DNA of 64,000 bases from Nocardia takedensis NBRC 100417 (GTDB taxonomy: Bacteria > Actinomycetota > Actinomycetes > Mycobacteriales > Mycobacteriaceae), in contig NZ_BAGG01000057.1 of the NCBI RefSeq assembly GCF_000308695.1, positions 18,818 through 82,817 on the forward strand. The letters run 5' to 3'. Every line of letters starts with the position of its first letter. Positions within the stretch are counted from its first letter, which is position 1. The translations under genes were made by a program, and so were the position numbers. Shown here one piece after another: positions 38,227-47,271 of this stretch. Under the pieces are notes generated by a model that was not told where the DNA came from, did not search any database, and saw nothing but the letters and a program-made list of their open reading frames with translations.

Positions 38227-38808
38227 ATGTCGGCGGGTACTGATACGCTCTGCACGGTGTTCGTGCAGTACTACTTCGCACTGGGCGAATCCGATGCCGC
38301 CGCGATGCATCGGGTCCGGGAAACGGTGCGTTTCTTCCTGGGTTGCCGGGAAGTGAACTCCGCGGAATCGGAACGCGGATTCTCCCTCGTTCCGGGACAT
38401 CCGGTCCGGGAACGGGCACTCGCGGAATTGCTGGCCGAGGCGGTGCGCCTGCGCGACCGGCCGACCGGGGTTCCCGACCGTCATCTGATCACGCCCATGC
38501 TCGGATTCGATTTCGTCCGCGCCTGGAACGGCGGCGGCGCCGCGAGTTGTCCGCGCTGCCGTTCCCCGCTGGCCGACGGGTACGAGCGGAACTGGATCTA
38601 CGGCCCCGAACCCTTCGCGGCGTGCGCGCAGTGCGAGTTCACCGGCCTGCTCGGTGACTGGGATCTGACCGGCGCGCCGTTCGCCAAGACCAATTGCGGT
38701 GTCGCGCTGCTGGATTGGCCCGATCTGCCCGCCGACGCCGAGGCCGTGCACCGGCGCGCGCTGACCCTGATCGGACGGCGTCCCCGCTACCTGTACGGAA
38801 AGCTGTAG
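38227..38808 (+). CDS. Hypothetical protein with a zinc-ribbon-like Cys pair set
   Basis: A 193-aa protein, not recognised. The start is uncertain: ATG at 38227 has a CGGAGA element about 9 nt upstream, but the downstream in-frame GTG at 38258 is possible. The first ~60 residues look helical (VQYYFALGESDAAAMHRV). The middle has CPRCRSPLADG and, 30 residues on, CAQCEFTG, a CxxC-CxxC pair typical of a zinc ribbon. A further region reads KTNCGVALLDWPDLP. It is divergent from the SWIM operon, 129 bp away. The start of the FAD oxidoreductase follows 47 bp downstream on the same strand. Confidence 0.65.
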   Translation: MSAGTDTLCTVFVQYYFALGESDAAAMHRVRETVRFFLGCREVNSAESERGFSLVPGHPVRERALAELLAEAVRLRDRPTGVPDRHLITPMLGFDFVRAWNGGGAASCPRCRSPLADGYERNWIYGPEPFAACAQCEFTGLLGDWDLTGAPFAKTNCGVALLDWPDLPADAEAVHRRALTLIGRRPRYLYGKL

Positions 38809-38855
38809 TGGCGCGTCGGAGCGCCGCGCGTCCACCCGCGTGATATCGAGGACCG

Positions 38856-40412
38856 ATGACGCGATCTCGCTACGACGCGGTGGTGGTCGGCGGCGGCCAC
38901 AACGGCCTGGTCGCCGCGGCCTATCTGGCCCGGGCCGGGAAATCGGTGCTGGTCCTGGAACGGTCGGCGACCCTGGGCGGCGCGGCGGTCTCGGCTCCGC
39001 TGTTCCCCGGCGTGGACGCGCGACTCTCGCGCTACTCCTACCTGGTGAGTCTGCTGCCGCGCCGCATCGTCGCCGACCTGGGCCTGCGTTTCACCACGCG
39101 CACGCGCCGCATCTCCTCCTACACCCCGGTCGGTGACACCGGCCTGCTGGTCGACTCGCATTCCGGGACGCGCACCCGTGACAGTTTCGTCCGCCTGACC
39201 GGTTCCGCGCGCGACTACGACGCCTGGACGGAGTTCTACGCGGCCACCGGTCGGATGGCCGCGCGGGTCTTTCCGAGTCTGATCGAACCGCTGCCGACCC
39301 GCGCCGAACTGCGGGCCCGCGTCGCCGATCCGGCGCTGTGGGAGGCGGTGTTCGAGCGTCCCCTGGGCGAGACCGTCGAGGAGCGTTTCGCCGACGACAC
39401 CGTGCGCGGCGTGGTGCTGACCGACGCGCTGATCGGCACCTTCACCCACGCCCACGATCCGTCGCTGCGGCAGAACCGCTGCTTCCTCTATCACGTCATC
39501 GGCGGCGGAACCGGGGACTGGGATGTGCCGGTCGGCGGCATGGGGGCGCTCACCGACGCGCTGGCCGAGGCGGCGCGCTCGGCGGGCGCGCACATCGTCA
39601 CCGACTGCGAGGTGACAGGCATCGAGACCGACGGCGTCACCGCCGAGGTACGCCACGCCCGCGGCGTCGACCACGCCGCACACGTGCTGGTCAACGCCGC
39701 GCCCTACCATCTGGCACGCCTGCTCGGCGATCCGCCGCCGCCGAAACCCGAAGGCGCGCAACTCAAGATCAACATGGTGCTCGACCGTCTGCCCCGACTG
39801 CGCGACCTGCGCGTGGACCCCGCCGACGCCTTCGCGGGCACCTTCCACATCGCCGAGTCCTACGAACAACTCGACCGCGCCTACCGCGAGGCGGCGGCGG
39901 GGCGGGTGCCCACCGCGCCGCCCTCGGAGATCTACTGCCACACGCTGACCGATCCCACGATCCTGTCGGCCGGCGCGGCCGAACTCGGCATGCACACCCT
40001 GACCTTGTTCGGGCTGCACACGCCCGCCGGACTGTTCGCCGACGATCCGGACCGGCGCAAGGCCGAGGCGGTCGCGGCGACGCTGGCCCAACTCGACGCC
40101 GTGCTGGCCGAACCGATCGCGGACTGTCTGGCCCGCGACGCCGCGGGCGCGCCGTGTCTGGAGGCCCGCACCCCCGACGAACTGGAACGGGAAGTGGGCT
40201 TGCCCGGCGGGCACATCTTCCACCGCGACCTGGCTTTTCCGTTCCGCACCGAGGACACCGACGCGCTCGGCGACCCCGACGACCCGGCCGTGCGGTGGGG
40301 TGTGGCCACCGGGCATCGCACGATCCTGCTGTGCGGGGCGGGCGCGGTGCGCGGCGGCGGGGTCAGCGGGATTCCCGGACACAACGCGGCGATGGCGGTC
40401 CTGGAATCCTGA
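38856..40412 (+). CDS. FAD-dependent oxidoreductase, phytoene-desaturase/PYROXD2-like
   Basis: A 518-aa flavoprotein. The N-terminus has the dinucleotide-binding motif VVVGGGHNGLVAAAYLARAG with the following acidic residue in LVLERS, then TLGGAAVS. The C-terminus has the second FAD motif (ILLCGAGAVRGGGVSGIPGHNAA). Between them, VGGMGALTDALAEAAR is the usual second-domain motif. The family includes carotenoid desaturases and human PYROXD2, but the substrate is unknown. GAGGA precedes the ATG. The ferritin-like gene starts 73 bp downstream and could share a transcript. Confidence 0.83.
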   Translation: MTRSRYDAVVVGGGHNGLVAAAYLARAGKSVLVLERSATLGGAAVSAPLFPGVDARLSRYSYLVSLLPRRIVADLGLRFTTRTRRISSYTPVGDTGLLVDSHSGTRTRDSFVRLTGSARDYDAWTEFYAATGRMAARVFPSLIEPLPTRAELRARVADPALWEAVFERPLGETVEERFADDTVRGVVLTDALIGTFTHAHDPSLRQNRCFLYHVIGGGTGDWDVPVGGMGALTDALAEAARSAGAHIVTDCEVTGIETDGVTAEVRHARGVDHAAHVLVNAAPYHLARLLGDPPPPKPEGAQLKINMVLDRLPRLRDLRVDPADAFAGTFHIAESYEQLDRAYREAAAGRVPTAPPSEIYCHTLTDPTILSAGAAELGMHTLTLFGLHTPAGLFADDPDRRKAEAVAATLAQLDAVLAEPIADCLARDAAGAPCLEARTPDELEREVGLPGGHIFHRDLAFPFRTEDTDALGDPDDPAVRWGVATGHRTILLCGAGAVRGGGVSGIPGHNAAMAVLES

Positions 40413-40485
40413 CCGAGCGGTGTGCGCACGGAATCTCCACAATCGCACCCCGCCGCCCGCACATTCGGCTCCTAGGGTTGCCGCT

Positions 40486-41340
40486 ATGGACACGGTGCGA
40501 CTCGATCACCGCGACGGGGGCGGATTCGCCCGGTGGCGGGAGGAATTCACGGCGCGGGCGGCGGCGCGCGCGGCGGCCGGCGACCCGGACTGGGCGCGCG
40601 GCGCGCGACTCGAACCGGCGGTGGTCCGCAGCATCCAGCGCTTCCAGGTCGGCGAGGACGGCGACGGCGCGCACCTGATCGCCGCCGCCGACCGCGCGGG
40701 CGACCCCGACTACGCCGCCGCCGTGCGATTGTTCGTCGCCGAGGAGAACAACCACGCCCGACTGCTCGGCCGCCTGCTGGCCACCGCGGGCGCGGACACC
40801 GTCGCCGCGCACTGGAGCGACACCGTCTTCGTGCGATTGCGTCGCCTGCTCGGTCTGCGCGCCGAACTCATGACGCTGATGGTCGCGGAAGTGGTCGCGC
40901 TGCACTACTACCGGTTGCTGGCCGAGGGCTGCGCCGATCCGCTGGCCGCGCGGGTGGCGGCGCTGATCCTCGACGACGAGCGGCGGCACGTGCCGTTCCA
41001 CTGCCAACGCCTGCGGTCGGCCTTCGCCGACACCGGCCGGGCCGCGCGGTGGGCCGCGGTGGCGGTGTGGTGGACCGTACTCGCGGGCGCGGCCGTGCTG
41101 GTCTCGGTCGATCACGGACCGGCGCTGCGTCATCTGGGGTGTCGCCGAAGGGATTTCGCGCTGGAGGTCCTGCGGCTGTTCGCGGCGGTGACGCCCTACG
41201 CGCTGCCCGCGGCTCAGCGCGGCGGGAAACGCAGGACGCGATCGTCGCCCGCACGGACCTCGCCGCGCCCGTCGGTGTTGGACGTGGTCACCTACAGCGA
41301 CCCGTCCGGGGCGACGGCAACGGTCCGCAGGCGTCCGTAG
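40486..41340 (+). CDS. Ferritin-like diiron protein
   Basis: A 284-aa protein. The helical core has paired metal-ligand motifs of the ferritin-like superfamily: FVAEENNHARLL, then VAEVVALHYYRLL and LDDERRHVPFHC, giving E-x-x-H sets. A hydrophobic stretch (WAAVAVWWTVLAGAAVLV) follows, which may be a membrane or packing helix. The last ~40 residues (after PYALPAAQR) are read antisense to the 3' end of the convergent sugar dehydrogenase gene and have Arg/Ser-rich low-quality composition, so the natural end may once have been near 41215. Substrate unknown. ATG at 40486. Confidence 0.72.
   Translation: MDTVRLDHRDGGGFARWREEFTARAAARAAAGDPDWARGARLEPAVVRSIQRFQVGEDGDGAHLIAAADRAGDPDYAAAVRLFVAEENNHARLLGRLLATAGADTVAAHWSDTVFVRLRRLLGLRAELMTLMVAEVVALHYYRLLAEGCADPLAARVAALILDDERRHVPFHCQRLRSAFADTGRAARWAAVAVWWTVLAGAAVLVSVDHGPALRHLGCRRRDFALEVLRLFAAVTPYALPAAQRGGKRRTRSSPARTSPRPSVLDVVTYSDPSGATATVRRRP
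41214..41294 (-). other. Conserved sugar-dehydrogenase tail behind an amber codon
   Basis: Reading on from the TAG at 41292-41294 in the same frame gives VTTSNTDGRGEVRAGDD, then RVLRFPPR and a TGA at 41214-41216. This matches the usual end of the family (LWVTTSN-DGRG----DDRILR). Either a recent nonsense mutation, a base-call error, or a readthrough site. Confidence 0.75.
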
Positions 41341-42302
41341 GCTCCGTCCAGCAGCGCGGTGGGTGCGCCGAAACCGTCCCCGGACCGCGGCGCGGACCAC
41401 AGTCGCTCCCCGCGCAGGGCCGCGACGTAGAGGGTGTCCCCGGCGATCGCGATCCCGGACGGCGACGCCTGCGCCGTCGGCCAGGTCAGCAGTGGATCGG
41501 TGAATCCGCGATCGGACCCGCCGCCGCCTTCCACCTCCGGCCAGCCGTAGTTCACCCCTGCGGTGACGCGATTGACCTCGTCGAGCCGGTTCTGGCCGAA
41601 CTCGGCGGCGAACAGCGCACCGGAGGCGTCCCAGGCCAGGCCCTGCACGTTGCGGTGGCCGAGGGAATAGACCGGGGAGCCGGGGGTGGGATTGCCCGGT
41701 GCGGGCGCGCCGTCGGGCGTCAGGCGCAGGATCTTGCCGTTCGGCGAGGCCGGGTCCTGCGAGGACGCGGTCCGCGCGGCGTCGCCGGTGCCGACGTAGA
41801 GCAGTCCGTCGGGACCGAAGGCGATCCGTCCGCCGTTGTGGTTGCTCGCCTTGGCGATGCCCTCGAACACCGGTTGCGGCGGCCCGTCGAGCCGGAACCG
41901 CACGATCCGGTTGTCGCGGTCGGTGGTGAGGTAGGCGTAGACGTAGCCGTCGCGCGCGTGGTCGGGGGAGACCGCGAGCCCGAGCAGGCCGCCCTCGCCG
42001 CGCGCGGCCACCTCCGGCACCGTGTAGACCGGTTCCGGCGCACGGCCCTCGGCGACCCGCAGCACCCGCCCCGAATCCCGTTCGGCGACAAGAGCCGTCC
42101 CGTCGGGCAGGAACGCCAGACCCCACGGCACGTTCAGATCGCGCGCGATCTCCACGGGCGCGCCGAAACCGGGGACGCCGGGAGCGGGGGCGAGTGCGGT
42201 CGTGGTGGTATCGGCGGTGCTGTCGTCGTCCGAACAGGCGACCGCGCCGACGGTCAGTGCCGCCGCCGCGCACAGCGCGGCCGTGCGTCGCAGGTACCTC
42301 AT
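41292..42302 (-). CDS. PQQ-type sugar dehydrogenase lipoprotein, truncated by an in-frame amber codon
   Basis: A 336-aa protein of the glucose/sorbosone dehydrogenase family. The N-terminus is a lipoprotein signal (MRYLRRTAALCAAAALTVGAVAC, Cys near 23). Propeller motifs follow: NVPWGLAFLPDG, GEGGLLGLAVSPD, NHNGGRIAFGPDGLLYVGTGD, YSLGHRNVQGLAWD and NYGWPEVEGG. The protein stops at VAVAPDGSL-TAG, where the family continues with Trp. The frame past the TAG (41292-41294) stays open for 25 codons with family-typical sequence. So a TGG-to-TAG change appears to remove the last blade strand. The convergent ferritin-like gene overlaps the 3' end. Confidence 0.85.
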   Translation of the reverse strand: MRYLRRTAALCAAAALTVGAVACSDDDSTADTTTTALAPAPGVPGFGAPVEIARDLNVPWGLAFLPDGTALVAERDSGRVLRVAEGRAPEPVYTVPEVAARGEGGLLGLAVSPDHARDGYVYAYLTTDRDNRIVRFRLDGPPQPVFEGIAKASNHNGGRIAFGPDGLLYVGTGDAARTASSQDPASPNGKILRLTPDGAPAPGNPTPGSPVYSLGHRNVQGLAWDASGALFAAEFGQNRLDEVNRVTAGVNYGWPEVEGGGGSDRGFTDPLLTWPTAQASPSGIAIAGDTLYVAALRGERLWSAPRSGDGFGAPTALLDGAYGRLRTVAVAPDGSL

Positions 42303-42321
42303 TCTCGGCCCTCTTGGTGGC

Positions 42322-44004
42322 TCACGAACTCTTGCGCAGGGTCCCGTCGATGCTACCGCCGAAGAATCCGGGGGTGGTGTAGGTGAGGGTGCCGTCGGAA
42401 GCCAGGCTGATCGTGGACTCCTGGCCGTCGTCGGCGCAGTCGACGCCGGTGCTGTTGGCTTTGTCCAGCTTCGCCCGCAGAACGATCGTGGTGGCGTCGG
42501 CCGAGGTCAGCGTCTCGATCCGGGCGCAGCGGGATTTGGTCAGCTTGCCGGTGTTGGCGGAGACCGCCACCTCGTCGCCGACCACGCCGCCGTGGATGGT
42601 CACCTCGATGTCGAAGCCGACCAGTCCGTCGTTGGCGGAGCCGCGCCAGGTGCCCAGGAACCCGTCCGGGACCGCGTCCGTCGAGGGGGACTCGGAGGTC
42701 TCCTCGGTGGTCTCGGTCGGGGTCTCGGTCTCGGAGAACGCCTCGTAGGTGGTCTCGGCGCCCGCGGCGTTGTCGGAAGGGTTGCCGCGCAACTGGTTTC
42801 CCACCAGGAACGCGCCGGCGGCCACGGCGATCGCCGTCACCAGGAGCGCGGCGACCAGCGCGATCCTGGTTCGGTTGTTCGACGGCGGTGAAGACTGCGG
42901 CGCGGCCGGCGCCGCGACGCCGCCGGGCGGGGTCTGCCAGTCGGTGCGCTGGGTGGTGGCCGGGTGCTGCCCCGGCGCGGGATGTCCGGCGCTCGCCACC
43001 CAGGTCGGCGTCGAGGCCGGATAGCGCGGAGTCGAGGTGTGCCCCGAAGGCGGGGGTGTGTGGGCGGAGGCCGGACCGGGCGCGGGGGTGTGCAGTTCCG
43101 GCGGCACCTGGTGCGTACCGGAGTCCAGGTCGAGCAACTGGATGACTCGGCGGCCCACCTCGTGCAGCACCGGGTTCGGCAACCAGTCCCCGCCCTCGGG
43201 AACGCCGAGGCGGCCGAGTTCGTCGAGCAGTTGTCGCGGGGTGGGGCGCGCGTTCGGGTCCTTGTGCAAGCAGGCCGCGATCAGCGGGCGCAACCGCTCC
43301 GGGACCGCCTCGAGGCGCGGTTCCTCGTAGACCACCCGCCACAGCATCTGCACGGTGTCGCCGGTTCCGAACGGCCCGTGGCCGGTGGCCGCGAACACCA
43401 GCACCCCGCCCAGGGCGAAGATGTCGCTGGCCGGGACGACCGGTTCGCCGGTGACCTGCTCCGGGCACATGAATCCCGGCGAGCCGATCACCTTGCCGGT
43501 GGTGGTCAGCGCGGTGTCCTCGACGGCGCGGGCGATGCCGAAATCGATCACCTTCGGGCCGTCGAGGGCGAGCAGCACGTTCGACGGCTTGAGGTCGCGG
43601 TGCACCACGCCCGCGCCGTGGATCGCCGCCATCGCCTCGGCCAGGCCGCGCGCCAGCACCAGGATCGCGTCCTCGGTGAAGGTCCCGAACCGCTCCACGG
43701 CCTCGGCCAACGAGAATCCCGCGACGTACCCGGTGGCCAGCCACGGCGGATTCGCGTCGACGTCGGCGTCCAGGACCGGGGCGGTGAACGCGCCGCCGAC
43801 CCGGCGCGCGGCCGTCACCTCGCGGCGGAACCGCATCCGGAAATCGCCGCTGTCGATGAGATCCGGGCGGATCACCTTCACCGCGACGGTGCGCCCGCCC
43901 GCGTTGCGGCCCAGATACACCCGGCCCATCCCGCCCGCGCCGAGGACGCCGAGCAACTGGTAGTCACCGATCCGTCGCGGATCGTCCATGCCGAGCGGTT
44001 GCAT
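42322..44004 (-). CDS. Receptor-type serine/threonine protein kinase
   Basis: A 560-aa kinase. The catalytic domain (res. ~13-280) has GAGGMGRVYLG, Lys43 in VAVKVI, HRDLKPSN (Asp137), DFG (Asp154) and GSPGFMCPEQ. A Pro/Thr-rich juxtamembrane linker (~295-375) leads to one membrane helix (IALVAALLVTAIAVAAGAFLVG). A ~150-residue outside domain begins with a Thr/Glu-rich stalk. The sensor domain starts FLGTWRGSANDG and ends GTLTYTTPGFFGG, with two Cys that may pair. The partial protein at the right edge has a similar sensor. Start ATG 44004 has AAGGGA about 12 nt upstream; ATG 43989 is the alternative. Stop 42322 is 19 nt from the sugar dehydrogenase start on the same strand. Confidence 0.86.
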   Translation of the reverse strand: MQPLGMDDPRRIGDYQLLGVLGAGGMGRVYLGRNAGGRTVAVKVIRPDLIDSGDFRMRFRREVTAARRVGGAFTAPVLDADVDANPPWLATGYVAGFSLAEAVERFGTFTEDAILVLARGLAEAMAAIHGAGVVHRDLKPSNVLLALDGPKVIDFGIARAVEDTALTTTGKVIGSPGFMCPEQVTGEPVVPASDIFALGGVLVFAATGHGPFGTGDTVQMLWRVVYEEPRLEAVPERLRPLIAACLHKDPNARPTPRQLLDELGRLGVPEGGDWLPNPVLHEVGRRVIQLLDLDSGTHQVPPELHTPAPGPASAHTPPPSGHTSTPRYPASTPTWVASAGHPAPGQHPATTQRTDWQTPPGGVAAPAAPQSSPPSNNRTRIALVAALLVTAIAVAAGAFLVGNQLRGNPSDNAAGAETTYEAFSETETPTETTEETSESPSTDAVPDGFLGTWRGSANDGLVGFDIEVTIHGGVVGDEVAVSANTGKLTKSRCARIETLTSADATTIVLRAKLDKANSTGVDCADDGQESTISLASDGTLTYTTPGFFGGSIDGTLRKSS

Positions 44005-44086
44005 CGCGAACTTCGTCCCTTCGAATGATTTCGAACATCCGAAAGGCTACCCACCCGGATTTCGTCGACCCAGTCCTATTGTGCGG

Positions 44087-45016
44087 TCACAGCTGTGTCC
44101 GCACCTGCGCTGCGACGAGTTCCAGGTGCGCCAGATCGTCCAGATCGAGTATCTGCAGGTAGATCCGTCGCGCGCCGATCTCGGCGTAGCGCCCGATCTT
44201 GTCGACCACCTCCGCGGGCGAGCCGGCGAGCCCGTTGGCCTTCAGCTCGTCCACCTCGCGGCCGATCGCCGCGGCCCGGCGCGCGACCTCGGCGTCGGTG
44301 CGGCCGACGCAGGCCACCAGGGCGTTGGAGTAGACCAGATCCTCCGGCGCGCGCCCGCGCTCCACGGCCGCGGCCCGGACCCGGTCGAACTGCCGCGCCG
44401 AATCCTCGAGCGAGGCGAACGGCATGTTGAATTCGGCGGCGTAGCGCGCGGCCAGGCGCGGGGTGCGGGTGGTGCCGTGGCCGCCGATCACCACCGGCAC
44501 CGGGTCCTGCGCCGGTTTGGGCAGGGCGGGGGAGTCGGTGAGGCGGTAGTGCGCGCCGTCGTGGGAGAAGGTCTCGCCCGGCCTGGTCGCCCACAGGCCG
44601 GTGATCACCGCGAGTTGTTCCTCGAGGCGGGCGAACCGGTTGTCGGGGAAGGGGATGCCGTAGGCGGCGTGCTCCTCGGCGAACCAGCCGGTGCCGAGAC
44701 CGAATTCGACACGGCCGCCGGACATCTGGTCGACCTGGGCGACCTGGATGGCCAGCGGGCCCGGCAGGCGGAAGGTCGCGGCGGTCACCAGGGTGCCCAG
44801 GCGGATGGTGGAGGTCTCCCGGGCCAGCCCGGCCAGGGTGATCCAGGCGTCGGTGGGGCCGGGCAGTCCGTCCGCGCCGCCCATGGCCAGATAGTGATCG
44901 GAGCGGAAGAAGGCGCCGTAGCCCAGGTCCTCCGCGGTCTTGGCGACCCGCGCCAGCGTGTCGTAATCTGCGCCCTGCTGCGGTTCGGTGAAGATGCGCA
45001 ATTCCATGCGATCCAT
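44087..45016 (-). CDS. LLM-class F420-dependent oxidoreductase
   Basis: A 309-aa TIM-barrel enzyme of the luciferase-like monooxygenase family. Marks: GAFFRSDHYLAM, DAWITLAGLARETSTIRLGTLV, GRVEFGLGTGWFAEEH and VPVVIGGHGTTRTPRLAARYA. The TGLW-PGE and GTGW motifs are typical of the F420-using actinobacterial group. The reaction is unknown. Translation may start at 45016 or at the ATG 9 nt on (45007, MELRIF), the commoner family start. It lies 82 bp upstream of the receptor kinase on the same strand. Confidence 0.82.
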   Translation of the reverse strand: MDRMELRIFTEPQQGADYDTLARVAKTAEDLGYGAFFRSDHYLAMGGADGLPGPTDAWITLAGLARETSTIRLGTLVTAATFRLPGPLAIQVAQVDQMSGGRVEFGLGTGWFAEEHAAYGIPFPDNRFARLEEQLAVITGLWATRPGETFSHDGAHYRLTDSPALPKPAQDPVPVVIGGHGTTRTPRLAARYAAEFNMPFASLEDSARQFDRVRAAAVERGRAPEDLVYSNALVACVGRTDAEVARRAAAIGREVDELKANGLAGSPAEVVDKIGRYAEIGARRIYLQILDLDDLAHLELVAAQVRTQL

Positions 45017-45244
45017 CGTGCCCGATCCAACTCACCGGCGCGGGGCCGGGTGCGCGCCTCCCGAAGTGAGCGGACCGACGGTGGCGCCGGAGCTTGACCT
45101 GTCGGGCCGGTCCGCGATCCGATGCTCGGCGTCGCGGTCGAGCAGAAGACGAATCCTCCTTGATAGCAGCGACTTTCGTGCGGGTTTGCGACCGACGGCG
45201 TCGGAGCGGTGTTCCGATGACGGTCCCCCGTAGGCTGCGGGCTT

Positions 45245-46633
45245 GTGTGGCGACTGTCGTGGGTGGCGCGGGTGTGGGCGGTGTGGGTGCTGACCCGGGT
45301 GGTGATGGTGGTCTTCACCGGCGTCACGGCGCTGCCGCACAGCGTGTGGGACGCCTCGGCCGCCGATCTGGGCCTCTACCACCAGTGGGCGGATCTGTTG
45401 GTGAACCGGCAGGTGTTTCCGTCGACCGACGAACGCTGGCAGTATCCGCCCGGCGCGGGCGGACTGATCGCCCTGCCGTGGCTGCTCGGCGACGGTCACG
45501 CCTACTCGTGGTGGTTCTTCGCCCTGGTCGCGGCGGCCGACGCGGGCGCGTTGGTCCTGCTGCTGCGCGCCGCCGCGCGCGACCGGTCGATCGCGGCGCG
45601 CACCGGGCCGTGGGTGTGGGTGCTCGGGGTGGCGTTGCTGGGGCGGGTCTGTTACGGCCGGTTCGACCTGATCGTCGCCGCGCTCGCCGTCGCGGCCCTG
45701 GTGTGGGCCGCGCGCAGGCCGATCGCGACCGGTGTCGTGGTGGCGACGGGTGTGCTGCTGAAGCTGTGGCCCGCCGTGGTGCTGCTCGGACTGCGCGGGC
45801 GGTCGCTGTGGGTGACGAGCGCGGCCGCCGTCCTCGCGGGCGCGGTGGCCTCGGCGGCCGTAACGGCGCTCGCGCCGGGCGGATGGTCGTTCCTGCGGTT
45901 CCAGTCCGAACGCGGCGTGCAGATCGAATCCCTCGCCGCCACACCGCTGTTGATCGCCCGACTGTTCGGCGCCGACTACACGATCGCGCACCGCTACGGC
46001 GCGGAGGAAGTGCTGGGTCCGGGCGTGGCCGCCCTCGCCGGGGCCTGCGTCGTGGCGACCGTGCTACTCGGGGCGGGCCTGGTGTTCCTGTGGTGGCGGA
46101 TCCGGCCCGCCGCACCGGATCTGGTGCTCGTCGCGGTCCTGGTGGCCCTGGCGACCAGTCGCGTGCTCAGCCCGCAGTACGTGGTGTGGGCGGTGGCGGT
46201 GGCGGCGGTGTGCGCGCTGGACCCGCGCTCGGCGCAACGGCCGCTGCTACCGGTCATCCTGCTCGTCGCCTTCGCCAGTCAGGTGGAGTTCCCGTTCGTT
46301 TACGACCGCGTCGCCACCGGAAGCCTGCCCGGCGTCCTCGTGCTGACGGTCCGCAACGCGCTGCTGCTCGGCGCGACGGCGTGGTCGGTGCTCCTACTGT
46401 GGCGCGGACGTTCGAATTCGGCCGTCCCGAACACGGATCACCACGATGACGAATCGAGTCCCGGAGCCTCCCCGCGGATACCGGCGTTGTTCGCGAAGCG
46501 GTCCAGCGCCCGTGGACACACCTCGGCCGACCACCGCGACCGCGAGCCGGTCCGCGATGCCGGCCCCGGGACGCCCGCTCGCGCCGGACGACTGCCCGCG
46601 CTTGCCGAACCCACTGCCCGGCCCGCTCGATGA
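45245..46633 (+). CDS. GT87-type membrane mannosyltransferase-like protein
   Basis: A 462-aa polytopic protein with about ten hydrophobic helices, starting at GTG 45245. The N-terminal outside loop DLGLYHQWADLLVNRQVFPSTDERWQYPPG carries an acidic residue in the position used by polyprenyl-phosphate-mannose-dependent GT87 enzymes (PimE-like). LLKLWPAVVLLGLR and ATSRVLSPQYVVWAVAVAAV are typical of the family. It probably adds mannose or another sugar to a cell-envelope glycolipid on the outer face. The last ~65 residues are hydrophilic. The stop overlaps the gluconokinase start (ATGA, 46630-46633), supporting the full length. Confidence 0.78.
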   Translation: MWRLSWVARVWAVWVLTRVVMVVFTGVTALPHSVWDASAADLGLYHQWADLLVNRQVFPSTDERWQYPPGAGGLIALPWLLGDGHAYSWWFFALVAAADAGALVLLLRAAARDRSIAARTGPWVWVLGVALLGRVCYGRFDLIVAALAVAALVWAARRPIATGVVVATGVLLKLWPAVVLLGLRGRSLWVTSAAAVLAGAVASAAVTALAPGGWSFLRFQSERGVQIESLAATPLLIARLFGADYTIAHRYGAEEVLGPGVAALAGACVVATVLLGAGLVFLWWRIRPAAPDLVLVAVLVALATSRVLSPQYVVWAVAVAAVCALDPRSAQRPLLPVILLVAFASQVEFPFVYDRVATGSLPGVLVLTVRNALLLGATAWSVLLLWRGRSNSAVPNTDHHDDESSPGASPRIPALFAKRSSARGHTSADHRDREPVRDAGPGTPARAGRLPALAEPTARPAR

Positions 46634-47145
46634 CGGGCCCGCAGACCCCGCTCGTGGTGGTCATGGGCGTGAGCGGCACGGGAAAGACCACCCTCGGTAC
46701 CCGGCTGGCACGGGCGCTGGGTGTCGAGTTCGCCGAGGGCGACGACCTGCATCCCCGCGAGAACATCGAGAAGATGTCGGCGGGGCTGGCGCTGACCGAC
46801 GCCGACCGCGCGCCGTGGCTCGACCGTGTCGCTGCTTGGTTGGCCGATCGGGGCGATTCCGGCGGTGTCGTCAGTTGTTCGGCGCTCAAACGCGCCTACC
46901 GCGACCGCCTGCGCGTCGCCGCTCCCACCGTCTTCTTCGCCCACCCGGTCGCCGACCGGGCCGAATTGCGCCGCCGAGTGCGCAGCCGTCGCGATCACTT
47001 CATGCCCGCCGCCCTGCTGGATTCGCAACTGGCCGATCTCGAACCGCTGACCGCCGACGAGTCCGGGTGGACCGTCGATGCGACCGCCGACCCGGACCTG
47101 CTGGTCGAGCAGGTTCGCGCGGCGCTGCGCCCGGGCGCCGAATAA
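46630..47145 (+). CDS. gntK: Gluconokinase
   Basis: A 171-aa P-loop kinase that phosphorylates gluconate to 6-phosphogluconate. Marks: VVVMGVSGTGKTT (Walker A), FAEGDDLHPRENIEKMSAGLALTD (substrate region), WLDRVAAWL and VVSCSALKRAYRDRLR, then SRRDHFMPAALLDSQLADLE. Length is the family norm. Its ATG overlaps the stop of the upstream membrane transferase, so translation is coupled, an odd pairing of functions. No gluconate permease is nearby. Confidence 0.9.
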   Translation: MTGPQTPLVVVMGVSGTGKTTLGTRLARALGVEFAEGDDLHPRENIEKMSAGLALTDADRAPWLDRVAAWLADRGDSGGVVSCSALKRAYRDRLRVAAPTVFFAHPVADRAELRRRVRSRRDHFMPAALLDSQLADLEPLTADESGWTVDATADPDLLVEQVRAALRPGAE

Positions 47146-47150
47146 TTCGA

Positions 47151-47180
47151 TTGCCCGACGTCGCCGCCCGCTGCTACCTT
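47151..47180 (+). promoter_or_regulatory. Predicted promoter of the leader/hydrolase transcript
   Basis: TTGCCC (47151-47156), an 18-bp spacer and TACCTT (47175-47180). Transcription would begin near 47187, about 30 nt before the leader-peptide start. Confidence 0.5.
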
Positions 47181-47217
47181 TCCGGGGACCGTGCGAGACA
47201 ACGAGGAGGTGGTACCC

Positions 47218-47271
47218 GTGAACGCAGTATCGACGTGGGTGCTCCCCTCCGGGGTCACGGTCGGGCGATAG
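47218..47271 (+). CDS. 17-residue leader peptide upstream of alpha/beta hydrolase
   Basis: A short frame MNAVSTWVLPSGVTVGR with GTG start, a very strong ribosome site (GAGGAGGTGG, 47203-47212, 5 nt upstream) and TAG stop. It lies 44 nt before the hydrolase ATG, whose own ribosome site is weak. The mRNA after it can form alternative hairpins, so it fits a translational attenuator in which a ribosome on the leader controls the next gene. Function is inferred from layout. Confidence 0.6.
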   Translation: MNAVSTWVLPSGVTVGR

